Source: Montifringilla adamsi (lineage: Eukaryota; Chordata; Aves; Passeriformes; Passeridae). From it: 64,000 nucleotides of DNA. Shown piece by piece: positions 1 through 57,704 of this stretch. The stretch spans positions 7,359,969-7,423,968 of the forward strand of contig JAGGNK010013558.1 in NCBI GenBank assembly GCA_017590115.1. The letters are read 5' to 3'. Below the pieces are notes generated by a model that was given only the letters and a program-made list of their open reading frames with translations, ran no database searches and was not told where the DNA came from. A program made the translations under genes and the position numbers. How positions within the stretch are numbered: the stretch's first letter is position 1; each line of letters starts with the position of its first letter.

Positions 1-1050
1 ACTTTCCTTACAGGTCAGGTTCTTTTTCTCCTGAAATCTCTTATTTTTATGCCTCACATTTTAAATATAGTAATTCTAGGTCAAACAACACTTGATTAAA
101 TTTCTAAGGGTCAGTGTAAGAAACCACTCTGCTTGTGGTAGAGCATGCAGGATGCCCTTTCACAGTAATCCCTTTTCACTTACAGTTATGAAAATATTTA
201 CCCATATTGCTGACTTTGTGTGACATTGACCTCTGAACTGTATGTAATAAGCAGAACTTGGACTCCAAAATACTTAATTTTTACTAGCATCTCTTGGGAA
301 CCTCAGGGAAGATTCACCCATTGTATCACTGGATGACAGCCCCAGCTCGGTGTACTCCACATGCTTGTTCAGAAGTGAGGAGAAGGGCTGTGTGTCTGCA
401 GCCTTGCCAAGTGTCTGGATCTGTCAGTATATACTCATATAAAGGTTTATTCCAAATCCAGATCCAGACCCAAGTGTGTCATTTGAGCAGCAAATCATTG
501 GAAATGTGTGTCTATGTAGCCAAGAGGCGTGGCAGAATGCCTTTCATAATCTCTTTAAAGCCTCATTCCTACAAGAACAGAGAAACTGCAAAAACTCCAA
601 GAAAATATGTGGAAATTGGCTTTGGTGTTAAAATATAATACACATGTATATTTGTTGGATTTTTCAACCCTATTTCAGAGAGAGTGCATCACAAAAACTA
701 GATCAAGACAAGAGTTGTCATGTGCATCCCTGAAATGTATTTCTTTGGAAAAAGCCATAGCTTATCTTTAACATACAAGTTTATTTTTCTCAAATGAAAT
801 CTCTTCACCAGAGAGTTTAAAAAAATTCTTGGCTTCCCTTGAAGAGTTAGGGCTGTTGTGAAATTCTCAATAGCATTAACAGATGCCTTGTACAAATGGC
901 ATTATGCACTTTTGTTCTTTCCACCCGAGGAATTAATCTCTCTGAGTGACCATTATCTCTTGAGAAACACTAAAGCATCACCATCAGGTGCTGCAGTTTC
1001 TCAATATTTGGTGCATTCTGGTTAGCTGAAAACCGTGCTATTGTTTCAGT

Positions 1051-1090
1051 TCTGAAATAACTGAAGATTATTCTGAATAACTGAAGATTA
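1051..1090. repeat. 20-bp tandem duplication
   Basis: Two adjacent 20-base units (1051-1070 and 1071-1090) share the ending TAACTGAAGATTA and differ by a small shift near the start. It looks like a local replication-slippage duplication. No function is implied. Confidence 0.8.
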
Positions 1091-3828
1091 TAATCTTTCA
1101 TTCTTACAGGTTTTTTATTTCACAGTTGTAGTCCAGTCTTGGGCTAGAGTCAGCTGTGATGAAACAGTAATCAACATGTAGGTTGTTGGAATTTCTTTTG
1201 CCTCTTAGGAAAGCTCAAAAGCTCATTCAGAAAATGAGTTCATAATGGCATGAAGTGTGTAAGCAGAAAGTGCAGTGTGTAAGAGAACAGGTCATGGGAT
1301 TTGTGTTGCAGCAAACTTCAGGACTTCATTTCAGGAGGGAGTGAAGTGGGTGTGTGTTGTGCTTCTTTTTTGCTTCATTGGTCTTTTTCTTTCATAATTA
1401 AAATCAGTAAAGGACTGCTGCTGCATACAAACAAACAAGGTGTGAGGCATGAGCTTCTTAAATTTGACTTCTTCATACCTTAATGTTTAAATCTGTGGAC
1501 CTGCTTAGGTACACAATGTTTTTACATGATGCAGGATAGTATCCAATCCATGTGCATCAGCAGCAGTTCTCTAATACTTCATTAATGTGTCACAGAAAGC
1601 ACCATTTGGGTTTTGAACCTGTGGATATTTGCCTCGATGGTAAATGAAGGAACTCATACCTGAACTGAGGTCTGATTTCTCTCTGCATAGATAACATTGG
1701 TGACATAAATCACACAGTTCTGCCCAGTAAAGATCTTCATTCTCAGAAGTAACTGTACAAACACATGTACCTATCACATAAATTTCAGGAACTTATACAA
1801 ATAAATGCAGTTTCTAGTTATTGTCTTCAGCTTCTGTAAGCAGCGTTTGGTATTTTGCAAGTTAAAAAGGGTGAGAGCATCAGCTTCTCAGAGTAGCATT
1901 AATCATTTTCTTTTGGCTATAAATCTGGGAAAAAATTATTAAATAGACTGGAGAAAAGAGGGGGGAAATTCAAATAAAAAGGCACTTACATTTATTGCGT
2001 TGCAGGGTTGTTTTTGGGAGCAGGGTATGTCTCTTGAGACTTTGTTTCTTATCCATTTTATAGAGCTCTGGCCTCTTAACAGCACTGCTTTAATGACTTG
2101 TTCTTGGGGTTCTGAGTTGGAATCAGTGCTTGCCAGGAAAACAAGCCTGTTACAAAGAGGTCAGATTTCATGAGACAGCAATAGACTTGTAAAAACAGAT
2201 TTTGCTGGAACAAATAAAGTCAGAATTAAGAAGAAACCAGAGGTGTACGTAAAGAAAGACACAGACAGAGCAAGTATTGAGCTAAACTGATAAACAATGT
2301 ATGAGCTTAGATAAGAGGTAAGCAGGGATTTTTTTGTTTCTAAAAACTCCATTTAGTAGCATTAATAAGTTTTTTTGAAGATTTTGTGCAGTTCTTCATA
2401 GTTGTGACTTCTGCTGTCTTTAAAGATGACTTTTCAGGGGAAATACATTGTTCCTGCTTAGGTGGAAAAATGTTCTTTGCATATCAGCTTCAATTAACAA
2501 CTTGCACTGGACTTTCTATACAGTGTAGCTGAACCTGTTCTTGCCTGCTATTGTGATGGCATTTTGTGGTCTGTCAAATTAATTGCCCTCAGTTTGCTTT
2601 GTAGTTCTGGACAGTGTCACTTCTGTCTTTAATCTACAGCTGCAATGTACCGAGTGCATGGAAGTAAATAATTATTTTTATATACATAAATGAAAGCCTA
2701 TATTGTGTTTAATTTGTCTCACTGTGTCTCTTTAAGTAACTATACCAATGTAAGAAAATTCTAGGTAATTTATAGTTCCAATGGAGATGAAACTTTTAAA
2801 GCTGAGAAGGAGCTTTTCTTCAGTAAGCCTGTATGATTACCTTTCTGCCTTGTTGCAATGATCCTTTTTCATGCCACTGGCTGTGGTGCAGCTGTACTAC
2901 AGAATGGCTCTGAAACTCACATTGCATTGGTTTGGATTGCTCATATCATTTATGCCTTTATTACATTCCTAGAGATTCTATTGTGAAATATGAGTAGACT
3001 TGTCTAATTTGCTGCATCATACTTTCAGTAAATAAATGAAGAATGCAAAGCATTGTATTTTTTGTGAAGAAAGAAAATCCGTTAAGAATGGCACTAGGGA
3101 AATATTATTCTGAATCCAGGTGAACACACATTTGTGTAGGGAGAAATTAGAATGAAGAAGAAGGGAAGGAAGCAACACTTCTTGTGAAGCTTGGATTCCT
3201 TTTATTCCTGTTTCTTCTTCACTTCCCTCACCTCCCTACTTTGTGGTGGAACACTACAGGAGAGCTGGATGGCATCAAATCCATCACAAAGCAAATCCAG
3301 AAAGTTTAGAGATATGGGAACAACCTGCTCTATGTGCAGGTTATTTGCCTTGTACTGAATCTATTTTGTGAAGTGAGCTTTTGTAAATAGTCAAAAAACT
3401 AAGTCTTTTTTACTTCTGATGATTCCTTTGCAATCAAAAGGAAACATGTTAAGAACTGCTTTTGTGTCTCTCCAATAGGCTTTAAATGTGAGAGTCCTGT
3501 TGTAACACCTTTATGCATGTTGTGGGGGTTTTTATGTGTTCTTGAACCTGGTACTGCTAAAAAGTGAAAGAGCAAAACAATGGGTGCCAGGGGCATCTCT
3601 GCTCCCTGTGTCCAGGGGCTGAGCCACATTCCAGACCTAGCTTACAGTGACCACAGTGTCTGCAGCATGTGGCTCCAGCTGCTTTCTGGTGGTTTTGCTG
3701 TACAAGGTGAGTCTGTGGTTTTGTTATCCACAGTCTTTGGGAGGTCTGTTCATGAAGCTGCAGCACTTTGCTGCTGTGATTAGAACACTCATTCCTGCAG
3801 TGCTGATGCAGCTACAGGAATGCAGTGC

Positions 3829-3897
3829 AAAAAAAAAAAAAAAAAAAAAAAATTAACATCATCATACTTTCATGCTGGAAAAAAAAAAAAAAAAAAA
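3829..3897. repeat. Paired poly(A) tracts
   Basis: A 24-base A run (3829-3852) and a 19-base A run (3879-3897) are separated by 26 bases of ordinary sequence. No AATAAA precedes either tract, so there is no sign of a processed retrocopy. They are length-unstable homopolymers and poor landmarks for assembly. Confidence 0.9.
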
Positions 3898-5233
3898 GGG
3901 CATTTATTCACACCTGGAAAGTGAAATAGGCATGTGAGTAATAGGAATCTTTCAGCTGTGTGGTTAGGCCTGTGCTAGGAGTTAATTTGTGCATGGAGAG
4001 GGGGAAGAAACCAGGTGAGTTCATGTTTCCTTCACACCCCAATATTCCTCTCTCAATGCTGTGCTGTACCATTAAAATGATGGGGGTAGTAGAATGCCTG
4101 GTGTGCATTAGTGCTGTCTGTATTCCCCATGGCATTTTTGAGGATGTCTTGGAAGTCAATAGGATGAAAAACCTTTTCCATTAATAAACAAGTAAAATAG
4201 AGAAATTATTTAAACACAAAACTTGAATATTAAGAGACGTGTACCTTTCTCCTGTTGGTTTATCTATTGCAACCATGTTTCTGTAACATTTATACAGGAG
4301 TAGAAATTTAATTGGAATCTGATTTTTAAAAAAACAACAAAAAAGTACCATTAGGTTTACAGAGATTGTTCTCTCTGCAGTTACAGGAGATGGAAACGTG
4401 TGAAATTATGTGTGTTGAGTTATCCAAAAGGAGTTGCTTATGAAGAATTGTTCTGTTAGTTGTTCTATAAGTAGCAGTAAATAAGCAATTAATTAGCAGG
4501 TTTTTTATTTCTTTCCCTTGTTTTTGAGCAAGGACATCCAACAACTGGTCAATTTCTTAGCTATTAGCTGCAGAGTATCTATTGATCTGCCGCTTCAGTT
4601 GGCTCAATATTGTGAACTCCTCAAGTTGCAGATGCTCAAAATGACATTGATGCTCTGTGCATCAGATGTTAGCTTGGTGACTGCTCAGACTGCTTGGATA
4701 AAAGTGTTCTCACCTGCTTAAACTTATTTTGAGATCTTTTTTTGATTTCTTTTTCTTACCACACATGAACATTTACAACTCTGCAAATGCTTTGTTTTAT
4801 TAAAGTGAGTCAGGAACCAAAAGTTGTTTTGGAAATTTCCTATTGCAGTCAAATTTTTTAAGGCTGTCCCAAACTAGTTAAATTGACTTGAACTTTGTTA
4901 GTCTAATAATTGATATGGTTTCCAGCTGCATGCCAGTCAATTTGTATACTTCATGCTATTTGAGTGTGTCATATTTATTTTCATTGAAACATTTTTTTAC
5001 TGAATTAGGTTAAAGCAAAGTTATTTTAAGCAAACCTTCAACGTGAAAACAGGCTATTCAGCTAAGTTGACAAGACAGTTGGATCCATCTTTCTTTGCAT
5101 ACAGAAATAAAAGGACAATGTGAAGTATTTATGGGTATTTCTACAAGTTGATCTATGAACTAGTTTAATTTAACCAGGAATTTTTTCTCACTTTAGTCCC
5201 AAAAAAAAACCATTGCTGTTCTCTTGTTTTTAG

Positions 5234-52130
<46,897 letters not shown>

Positions 52131-52404
52131 GCCCGGCCCCCCGGTCCCAGCGTGTGTCTGTTCGAAGGACAATGAACAGGGAGCCAAAGTTTCATTGTGG
52201 AAAGCCTGGCTGACCTAGCGGGTGATCCACAGTTCTGTTGAATGTTGGGGGGGTTTGTTTCCTATGTTTTGGGTTGTTTTTTTAAAGCTCACTCATTTTG
52301 AATGTTCGGTGGTCAAAAAACGTGAAAGGAGTGAAGATTTCTGACGAAGGTTAAGAATACGTCACTGGAGCAAAGGGAAGGCTGTTGGCCCTTTTGCTGA
52401 CTAT

Positions 52405-52412
52405 CTACCTCA
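52405..52412 (+). promoter_or_regulatory. PRTG: let-7 8-mer seed match in 3'UTR
   Basis: CTACCTCA is the perfect 8-mer complement of the let-7 seed, 275 bases after the stop codon, where sites tend to be effective. A 7-mer-A1 match (TACCTCA) starts 44 bases later at 52449. Confidence 0.65.
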
Positions 52413-52448
52413 GTTTGCCAAGAGGCGAACTCTGAATGACGACTGCTT

Positions 52449-52455
52449 TACCTCA
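52449..52455 (+). promoter_or_regulatory. PRTG: let-7 7-mer-A1 seed match
   Basis: TACCTCA, 44 bases start-to-start from the 8-mer site, close to the spacing at which microRNA sites cooperate. Confidence 0.45.
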
Positions 52456-52567
52456 TTTGTGTTCTAGTTGGTCTCAGCTATGGAACTGATGATACTTCCT
52501 AGTAGTGTTGTTTTATTTTGGAGTCTTTTGTTTTCATTTCCCCACCCCAAGTTATGTGTAGAGAGCA

Positions 52568-52592
52568 TGTGTGCGTGTGTGTGTGTGTGTGT
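52568..52592. repeat. (TG)n microsatellite in 3'UTR
   Basis: About twelve TG dinucleotides with one C interruption near 52574, inside the predicted 3'UTR. Likely length-polymorphic. Confidence 0.9.
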
Positions 52593-52813
52593 ATGTACTC
52601 AGTGATCAGGGAGTTGTATAGGTTGGTGGACAAGATTGTTTAGCTGAAGCTCTGTCTTTAAAAAGAAGCAAACCTCAGAGTATAAAATGGTATTATTTCA
52701 TGTGGTTGACACCGAGTATGTTAAAAACTGGGAGAACTGGGACTTCCACTTATACAGCCACATGAAATCTTTTGTACCTCTTGATTTCTTAGACCCTCAG
52801 TAAGCCTAGGACA

Positions 52814-52820
52814 GTGCCTT
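52814..52820 (+). promoter_or_regulatory. PRTG: miR-124 7-mer seed match
   Basis: GTGCCTT complements miR-124 positions 2-8. A second copy lies at 53058-53064. One or two such 7-mers can occur by chance in a UTR of this length. Confidence 0.35.
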
Positions 52821-53057
52821 TCCTCAGAAACCTGTGCCAGCAGCTGCTGGCAGCATATATGCTGTATCCCTGGGGCTCTGGGACATGCTGGATTCCCCAC
52901 AGTGTGACAAATATTGCCCCTGTATTCACAGTTAAGGCTAAAAATCATAGCAATATGAAGAAGTACTCAGCATTTTCAAACAGCTTGGCTTTGCCTGAGA
53001 GTTATGGAATAGATAATAACACTGAGTATTCCAGTATCACAGTACTTCTTAGCAGTG

Positions 53058-53064
53058 GTGCCTT
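53058..53064 (+). promoter_or_regulatory. PRTG: miR-124 7-mer seed match
   Basis: Second GTGCCTT, 244 bases after the first, in the same predicted 3'UTR. Confidence 0.35.
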
Positions 53065-53307
53065 GCCTTATATATTATGAAATTACTGATTTGCCTTATT
53101 CCTTTTTAGCATTCACAAAGTTCCTTTGGAGTACAGAAAGATGCCTTAAATGCTTCTTAGATATTTTAAATAAGCTGTAACATGAGTTTATAGTTCATTT
53201 TTACCCATCTTTGAGTGCTGATAAGCAATTGTAGTATGTCTCAGAACTGTTAGGGTGCAAACCTGCTCCTTGCCTTCACCTAGTGTACTATTAGCCAGGA
53301 ATTTTAG

Positions 53308-53315
53308 CTCAGGGA
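53308..53315 (+). promoter_or_regulatory. PRTG: miR-125/lin-4 8-mer seed match
   Basis: CTCAGGGA is the perfect 8-mer complement of the miR-125 seed. A second 8-mer lies 210 bases downstream and a 7-mer (CTCAGGG) at 57417-57423. Confidence 0.55.
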
Positions 53316-53452
53316 GTGACTTTACCTATATGCCAATCTAAAACTCTGCTTAGGCTACCATGAGAAAAAAAAAGCCAGAGCTTTAGTTGAAGAGTCTGTT
53401 GAAAGAGGTAAGTACTGCTACTGCCTCGAACCCATGCAATTCCTGTTTTATA

Positions 53453-53459
53453 CTACCTC
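53453..53459 (+). promoter_or_regulatory. PRTG: let-7 7-mer-m8 seed match
   Basis: CTACCTC followed by C, so a 7-mer-m8 match. It lies between the two miR-125 8-mer sites. Confidence 0.5.
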
Positions 53460-53517
53460 CTTAAAAAATTATTCTAGTGTTTTTTTTGGATTTTGTTGTT
53501 GTTGTTTTTTTCCTGTA

Positions 53518-53525
53518 CTCAGGGA
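53518..53525 (+). promoter_or_regulatory. PRTG: miR-125/lin-4 8-mer seed match
   Basis: Second CTCAGGGA, 65 bases after the let-7 7-mer-m8 at 53453. Confidence 0.55.
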
Positions 53526-54077
53526 ACAGTTTGTTACTTTTAAGCTGCCTCACGGAAACGTGGAGCAAACTGACAGGGTATCATTTTGTGTTTTAATAGG
53601 AGAGAGCAAGAGACAGGGAGGAGGCTGGAATCATTCAATGTTATAAACTTGCCTGTATCTATATCCAGTCCTCTTCTCACTCCTCCTCTTTCCCTGTTCT
53701 ACTTAAAAAAGTAAGAGAGAAAGAAAAAAAAAAAATTAGGCATATGTTTTTACTTTAAAAAAATTGTTTAAAATATAATGTTGTGAGAAATCAACCATAG
53801 GAACTCCTGGCTCTATTTAAGTCTGTCAGAACTCCCACTGACGTTACTGGGACTGGGATGTCACCTCCAGGTGTGCCAGGCTGATGTCACCTCCTGTGTT
53901 GCTCCTCAGTGTCAGTAGGTGGTCAGAAGTTGTGGGTAAGCCCTACTCTCGTGGTTGGATTGTGCTGAGGAATCGGGCTCTGGTTCCTGGAGTTCTTTCC
54001 CTGGAGCTGTTGCCAGTCCTGAAGCATGCAGTACACACTCACCAGTGGCAATTCAAATGCTTGAAGAATGATCTTGT

Positions 54078-54085
54078 ACCAAAGA
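54078..54085 (+). promoter_or_regulatory. PRTG: miR-9-5p 8-mer seed match (1 of 4)
   Basis: ACCAAAGA is the perfect 8-mer complement of miR-9-5p. First of four identical sites within 860 bases of the predicted 3'UTR. Confidence 0.65.
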
Positions 54086-54435
54086 CTTTTCTGTAGAGGA
54101 GAAGGAAGCCACATATTACCCAAAAGGAATTGAACTAGTTAAAAAGCTATAGGTTTGAAGAGCTGAATACATTTTATTGTATAAGTAGTTACTAACAAAA
54201 ACCAATAGGACTTCTTGAATTTAGTAGCCGATTGCATAGGTGAGTTGTATTGAACAATTTTAACTACCTTGTTGTTACAAGAGCCTTTAAAGAAACTTAA
54301 AATGCCAGCAGATACCTCCAAAGAATTCCAAGTGTAATTTTTTTCTCCAGCTTGTAGTTGATGAACAGTACAGTATTAAGAAAAATATTTTTAAACAGTT
54401 TTTTTACTACTTGCTGAAGAAAAAGAAAACTTTTC

Positions 54436-54443
54436 ACCAAAGA
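54436..54443 (+). promoter_or_regulatory. PRTG: miR-9-5p 8-mer seed match (2 of 4)
   Basis: ACCAAAGA in an AU-rich setting (followed by TTTATTTT), a context that favours microRNA site access. Confidence 0.65.
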
Positions 54444-54825
54444 TTTATTTTCGGTCTTGTCAGGCAGAACGTGTAGTGTACAGCAGAGTACTGTTTTTAG
54501 TTAGGTAGAGTGTGAATTAATCAAAACTAGAGTAAGAATGTGTAACTGTAGCATGAAGTTTCACACTTCATCTTTCAGAGTAGACTCTTGTGTTAGTTGC
54601 ATTCAGAAAGAGCTGATATGCAGATGGTAACTGCTTCTCCAAAGACTTGTTTGCTGTAAGTACTGGCAATGGGGTATAATTTAATTATCCTCGTTACAGG
54701 TAAATACTATAAATCCTAAACTCTTCCTTCCAAAGACTCATTCTATAGTTTAACCTATGGATAATCTGAGAGAAACAGACTTCATATAAAATCTGCCAAT
54801 CTTATATAGACGCTTGAAGTTCAAT

Positions 54826-54833
54826 ACCAAAGA
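54826..54833 (+). promoter_or_regulatory. PRTG: miR-9-5p 8-mer seed match (3 of 4)
   Basis: ACCAAAGA, 104 bases before the fourth copy. Confidence 0.65.
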
Positions 54834-54929
54834 GTTGAAAATACTCAGTGTATTAGAGAGCAGTGCATGCAGAACTGAATTAATCACTTAATGTTTTATC
54901 AAGGTACTTCTTATCAGCAAATAAAGAAA

Positions 54930-54937
54930 ACCAAAGA
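54930..54937 (+). promoter_or_regulatory. PRTG: miR-9-5p 8-mer seed match (4 of 4)
   Basis: ACCAAAGA ending 10 bases before a let-7 7-mer-A1 match (TACCTCA, 54948-54954). The 18-base start-to-start spacing is within the range where two sites act together. Confidence 0.65.
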
Positions 54938-54947
54938 TATTTAAGGT

Positions 54948-54954
54948 TACCTCA
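54948..54954 (+). promoter_or_regulatory. PRTG: let-7 7-mer-A1 seed match
   Basis: TACCTCA just downstream of the fourth miR-9 site. Confidence 0.45.
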
Positions 54955-57218
54955 GCGTATAGGCAAGTTTAGTTAGGCATTAATTATTCTTTTTCTTTAT
55001 TTTTATGTTAACCAAATATAAAACACTTCTCCAGAACCCAGTCTACATTCATGTGCTTCCCTTTGGCATAGTCATGATTTCTACAGAACAAAAATCCTCT
55101 CCTCAAAATTCATGGCCTAGTACTAAAATATCACAAGATTTTGTGAGAGAAAATTTGTCTTATGATTGAAAACACCAACAAGATAAGCAAAGGAATATCC
55201 AGAAAAAATTGTAGAAATTGATAATGTCTCTATTGAACTTAATAGCAGAATCAATCCTTCATAATTGTAACAGTGCAAAATTTAAGTTTAAATGCTTCAT
55301 AGCCTTGAAGCCAATGCATGTAATTATAAATATAATCTTACAGATTATAATTTTTTTCAACATTTATACCTGTGGCTGCCTAAGGGAATGAGTTGTTCAT
55401 TCCATTTGCCTAGAAAGAGCTGGCAGAACACAGCAGGCAGACTGGTTTCAGGTTTTCCAGGTTTTTCTTCTAGGTTATGTCTGTAGAAACTGGGTCCTGG
55501 AGAAAAAAAATATAATTTCTTAATTATGAATTTTACTAAATATGTTCTGGAAGATGAACATAAATGTGGAATTTAGTGTTACACTATGTGAATTGATTTT
55601 GTTTAAGTGTTGTAAGAACTAAGGGGCCATGGCAGGTGCAATGAGTGTATGTGCAGCTCTTGTGTTTTAAAAAAAAAAGCAAAAATGTTACCATTGATGT
55701 GACTTGAAAAGCATCAAAACTTACAGAGGAAACCATGACTTACCATGGTGATGGTGTTTGTAAGAAAGGATCTGCCCTTCAGTGCCACAGCAAGGCCTGG
55801 AGTCAAAACTAAATGCTCCATCTGCCCACAGCTACACTTGTGTGCTTTCTTCATGTTTAACAAATACAAGCTCTGCCATCTTTCAGGAGTTAGCCAGGAC
55901 TGGGAATGTGTGTGCTGTGCGGGACAGGGCACATCACTTGGTTGCTTTTTAATAGCTCTGCTATTGTAAGAGAAACCTGAAAAATCTACTATCACTTTCA
56001 GTTTCCTATATTAGCTCTCCATTTTTTGGATAACTGATGACATTTTTAACAGAAAATAGTATCAAGACATTGCTTTGCCTGTTTTTAATTATTCTCGTAG
56101 TTCATTCCTTCTCTGGGTTTAATCCCAAGCTTTTGATGTGAGCTTCATCTTGTTTGTCTTACTCAAATCAGGGTCCTCATCCTGTTTCTTTTTAAGCCAA
56201 TGGGAGAATTTATTTGTATTTCAGTTTGCATAGTCTGGACAAACAAAATAAGCTTCTGTTTGTTTTTTAAATTTTTACAGTACTATTATTTTAAAAGGAC
56301 AGAAGTCTTAGAACTCTCCATGAATCCAGTATTAGCCTGTAGTAAACACTGAGTATTTCAAGTCAGTTTACCTCTTTTTCATTGCAAATCAAGTCAACTT
56401 GAATGACTTCTCATTTGCTGCAGCCTGGGTGTACACAAGCATAGCTACTGCTGGCTCTCAGTAAAATGTTACTCTGAGCAAACTCTGAGCTTTTGTTCAT
56501 TTTATGAATTTTTGCTCGTTTAATGAAGTTCATGCAGGGAAAATTGCATCTCCTGACATGGGGAACTTTGGTAGGATTTGCAGGGCACTCCATGTTTAGC
56601 CCAAAATCCCATTCATGGCAACTAGAGAGAGCTGCACAGGTGTAATGCCGGTGGTATTTCACAGAAATCAATTAACTGACATTATTCTCATAAAACTGAA
56701 AGCAGAATTACACTTAGTAATTGGCTAAAGTGGTAATTCTTAGCTTGGGCAATTGTTACACACTTGCCAGTTGCTGCAGCTCTGCTAATGGCAGGCAAGT
56801 TCTAAAGCAGAGAGATTCCTGTCTGCAGGAAATACTGAGCGCCTTTCTACAATAACACTATGTAGCATTTTGGAACATGTGTTTCAAAACCACAGTTTTT
56901 CAATACAAGTCCAAATCACTTTCTGCTAACAGAGAAAAGAACACAAATTCGGTTTGGCTCAAATGTAAGTTAATTTCTTTGAAATTTCTCTAGATTTATG
57001 CTGAGCCCACTCCTGATTGACTCAAAAGGGATATAAAAACATGCTTAAGGCTTTGCTGTGTTGGGCCCTGTGGTTCCATAGGGCTTCTTCAAAAAGAGAA
57101 GTTTTCAGCTTTTCATGGTTGCATATACTCACATTGCATCTGCCTGGTGTGTTTTCAGTGAAGACTAACTGTATATGAAAAACTGATTTATACAAATGTT
57201 GCCTTTTGATTGTTTGGC

Positions 57219-57261
57219 TTTTTTTTTTTTCTTTTTTTTCTTTTTTTTTTTTTTTTTTTTT
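57219..57261. repeat. T tract with two C interruptions, in 3'UTR
   Basis: Forty-three pyrimidines, all T except for two C bases (57231 and 57240). On the - strand it resembles a poly(A) tail, but no element body is recognisable next to it. In the mRNA it would be a U tract able to bind poly(U)-binding proteins. Confidence 0.85.
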
Positions 57262-57416
57262 AAGTTGTGAATGACTTGCCAGTGTAGGAGCCAGGTGTGT
57301 ATCTGACATTGTGGTGGTCTGGATCCTTTCACTCTGTGTGCCATTTTCTTCTAAGGGCAGCAATGGCTGACTGGCTAATGGAGGATGGAGCTGAATTGTA
57401 TTAATTTTATATTTGT

Positions 57417-57423
57417 CTCAGGG
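57417..57423 (+). promoter_or_regulatory. PRTG: miR-125/lin-4 7-mer seed match
   Basis: CTCAGGG followed by G, so a 7-mer-m8 match, close to the predicted end of the transcript. Confidence 0.4.
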
Positions 57424-57698
57424 GATCAGCTCCATGAATTCCATTGCATGAGGGAAGCTAATGTTTGCCCTGATTTGAATGTAACTTTTTAATGTCTTTT
57501 AAAAACTATTTTGTTTAATAATGTGGATTTGTTTTTCTTTTTCTAGCATTCTAGTAAATGTTACCTAGTGTGTTGGTTCATTTTTCCCCTTCAGGGTTGT
57601 TTATATACTACCCCAAGGTCATGCCAAAAAATAATAGAAGTTTAAATGCCAAATGTTTATGAAACTGCTGTCTAAATACTGATTGATTGCACAGTTGA

Positions 57699-57704
57699 AA
57701 TAAA
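57699..57704 (+). terminator. PRTG: Predicted PRTG polyadenylation signal
   Basis: AATAAA followed by a likely cleavage zone about 10-25 bases on (CTTAGTAAAAG) and then GU/U-rich sequence (GTGTTACTTGATATTTTATTTTCGGTGTC), the expected downstream element. Alternatives are AATAAA at 54920-54925, which lacks a GU-rich region, and at 58617-58622, which has a moderate one. Confidence 0.5.

Larger units (their letters stand above)
1..5233 (+). other. PRTG: Intron before Ig2 (3' part only)
   Basis: No exon is supported here. I looked for an Ig1-like segment (Cys, Trp, DxGxYxC) in the forward frames and found none, so Ig1 lies upstream. The intron ends in a pyrimidine stretch and TTTTTAG at 5227-5233. 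It holds a 20-bp tandem duplication at 1051-1090 and two A tracts near 3.85 kb. Otherwise it is unremarkable AT-rich sequence. Confidence 0.85.

Noticed and set aside
3647..3856. Short frame ending in a run of lysines before the A tract
   Set aside because: The lysines are only the translated poly(A). Nothing upstream resembles a coding sequence or a retrocopy.
1..5233. Possible exon encoding Ig1 or the signal peptide
   Set aside because: No frame shows Cys, Trp and DxGxYxC in order next to usable splice sites, so those exons must lie upstream of the window.
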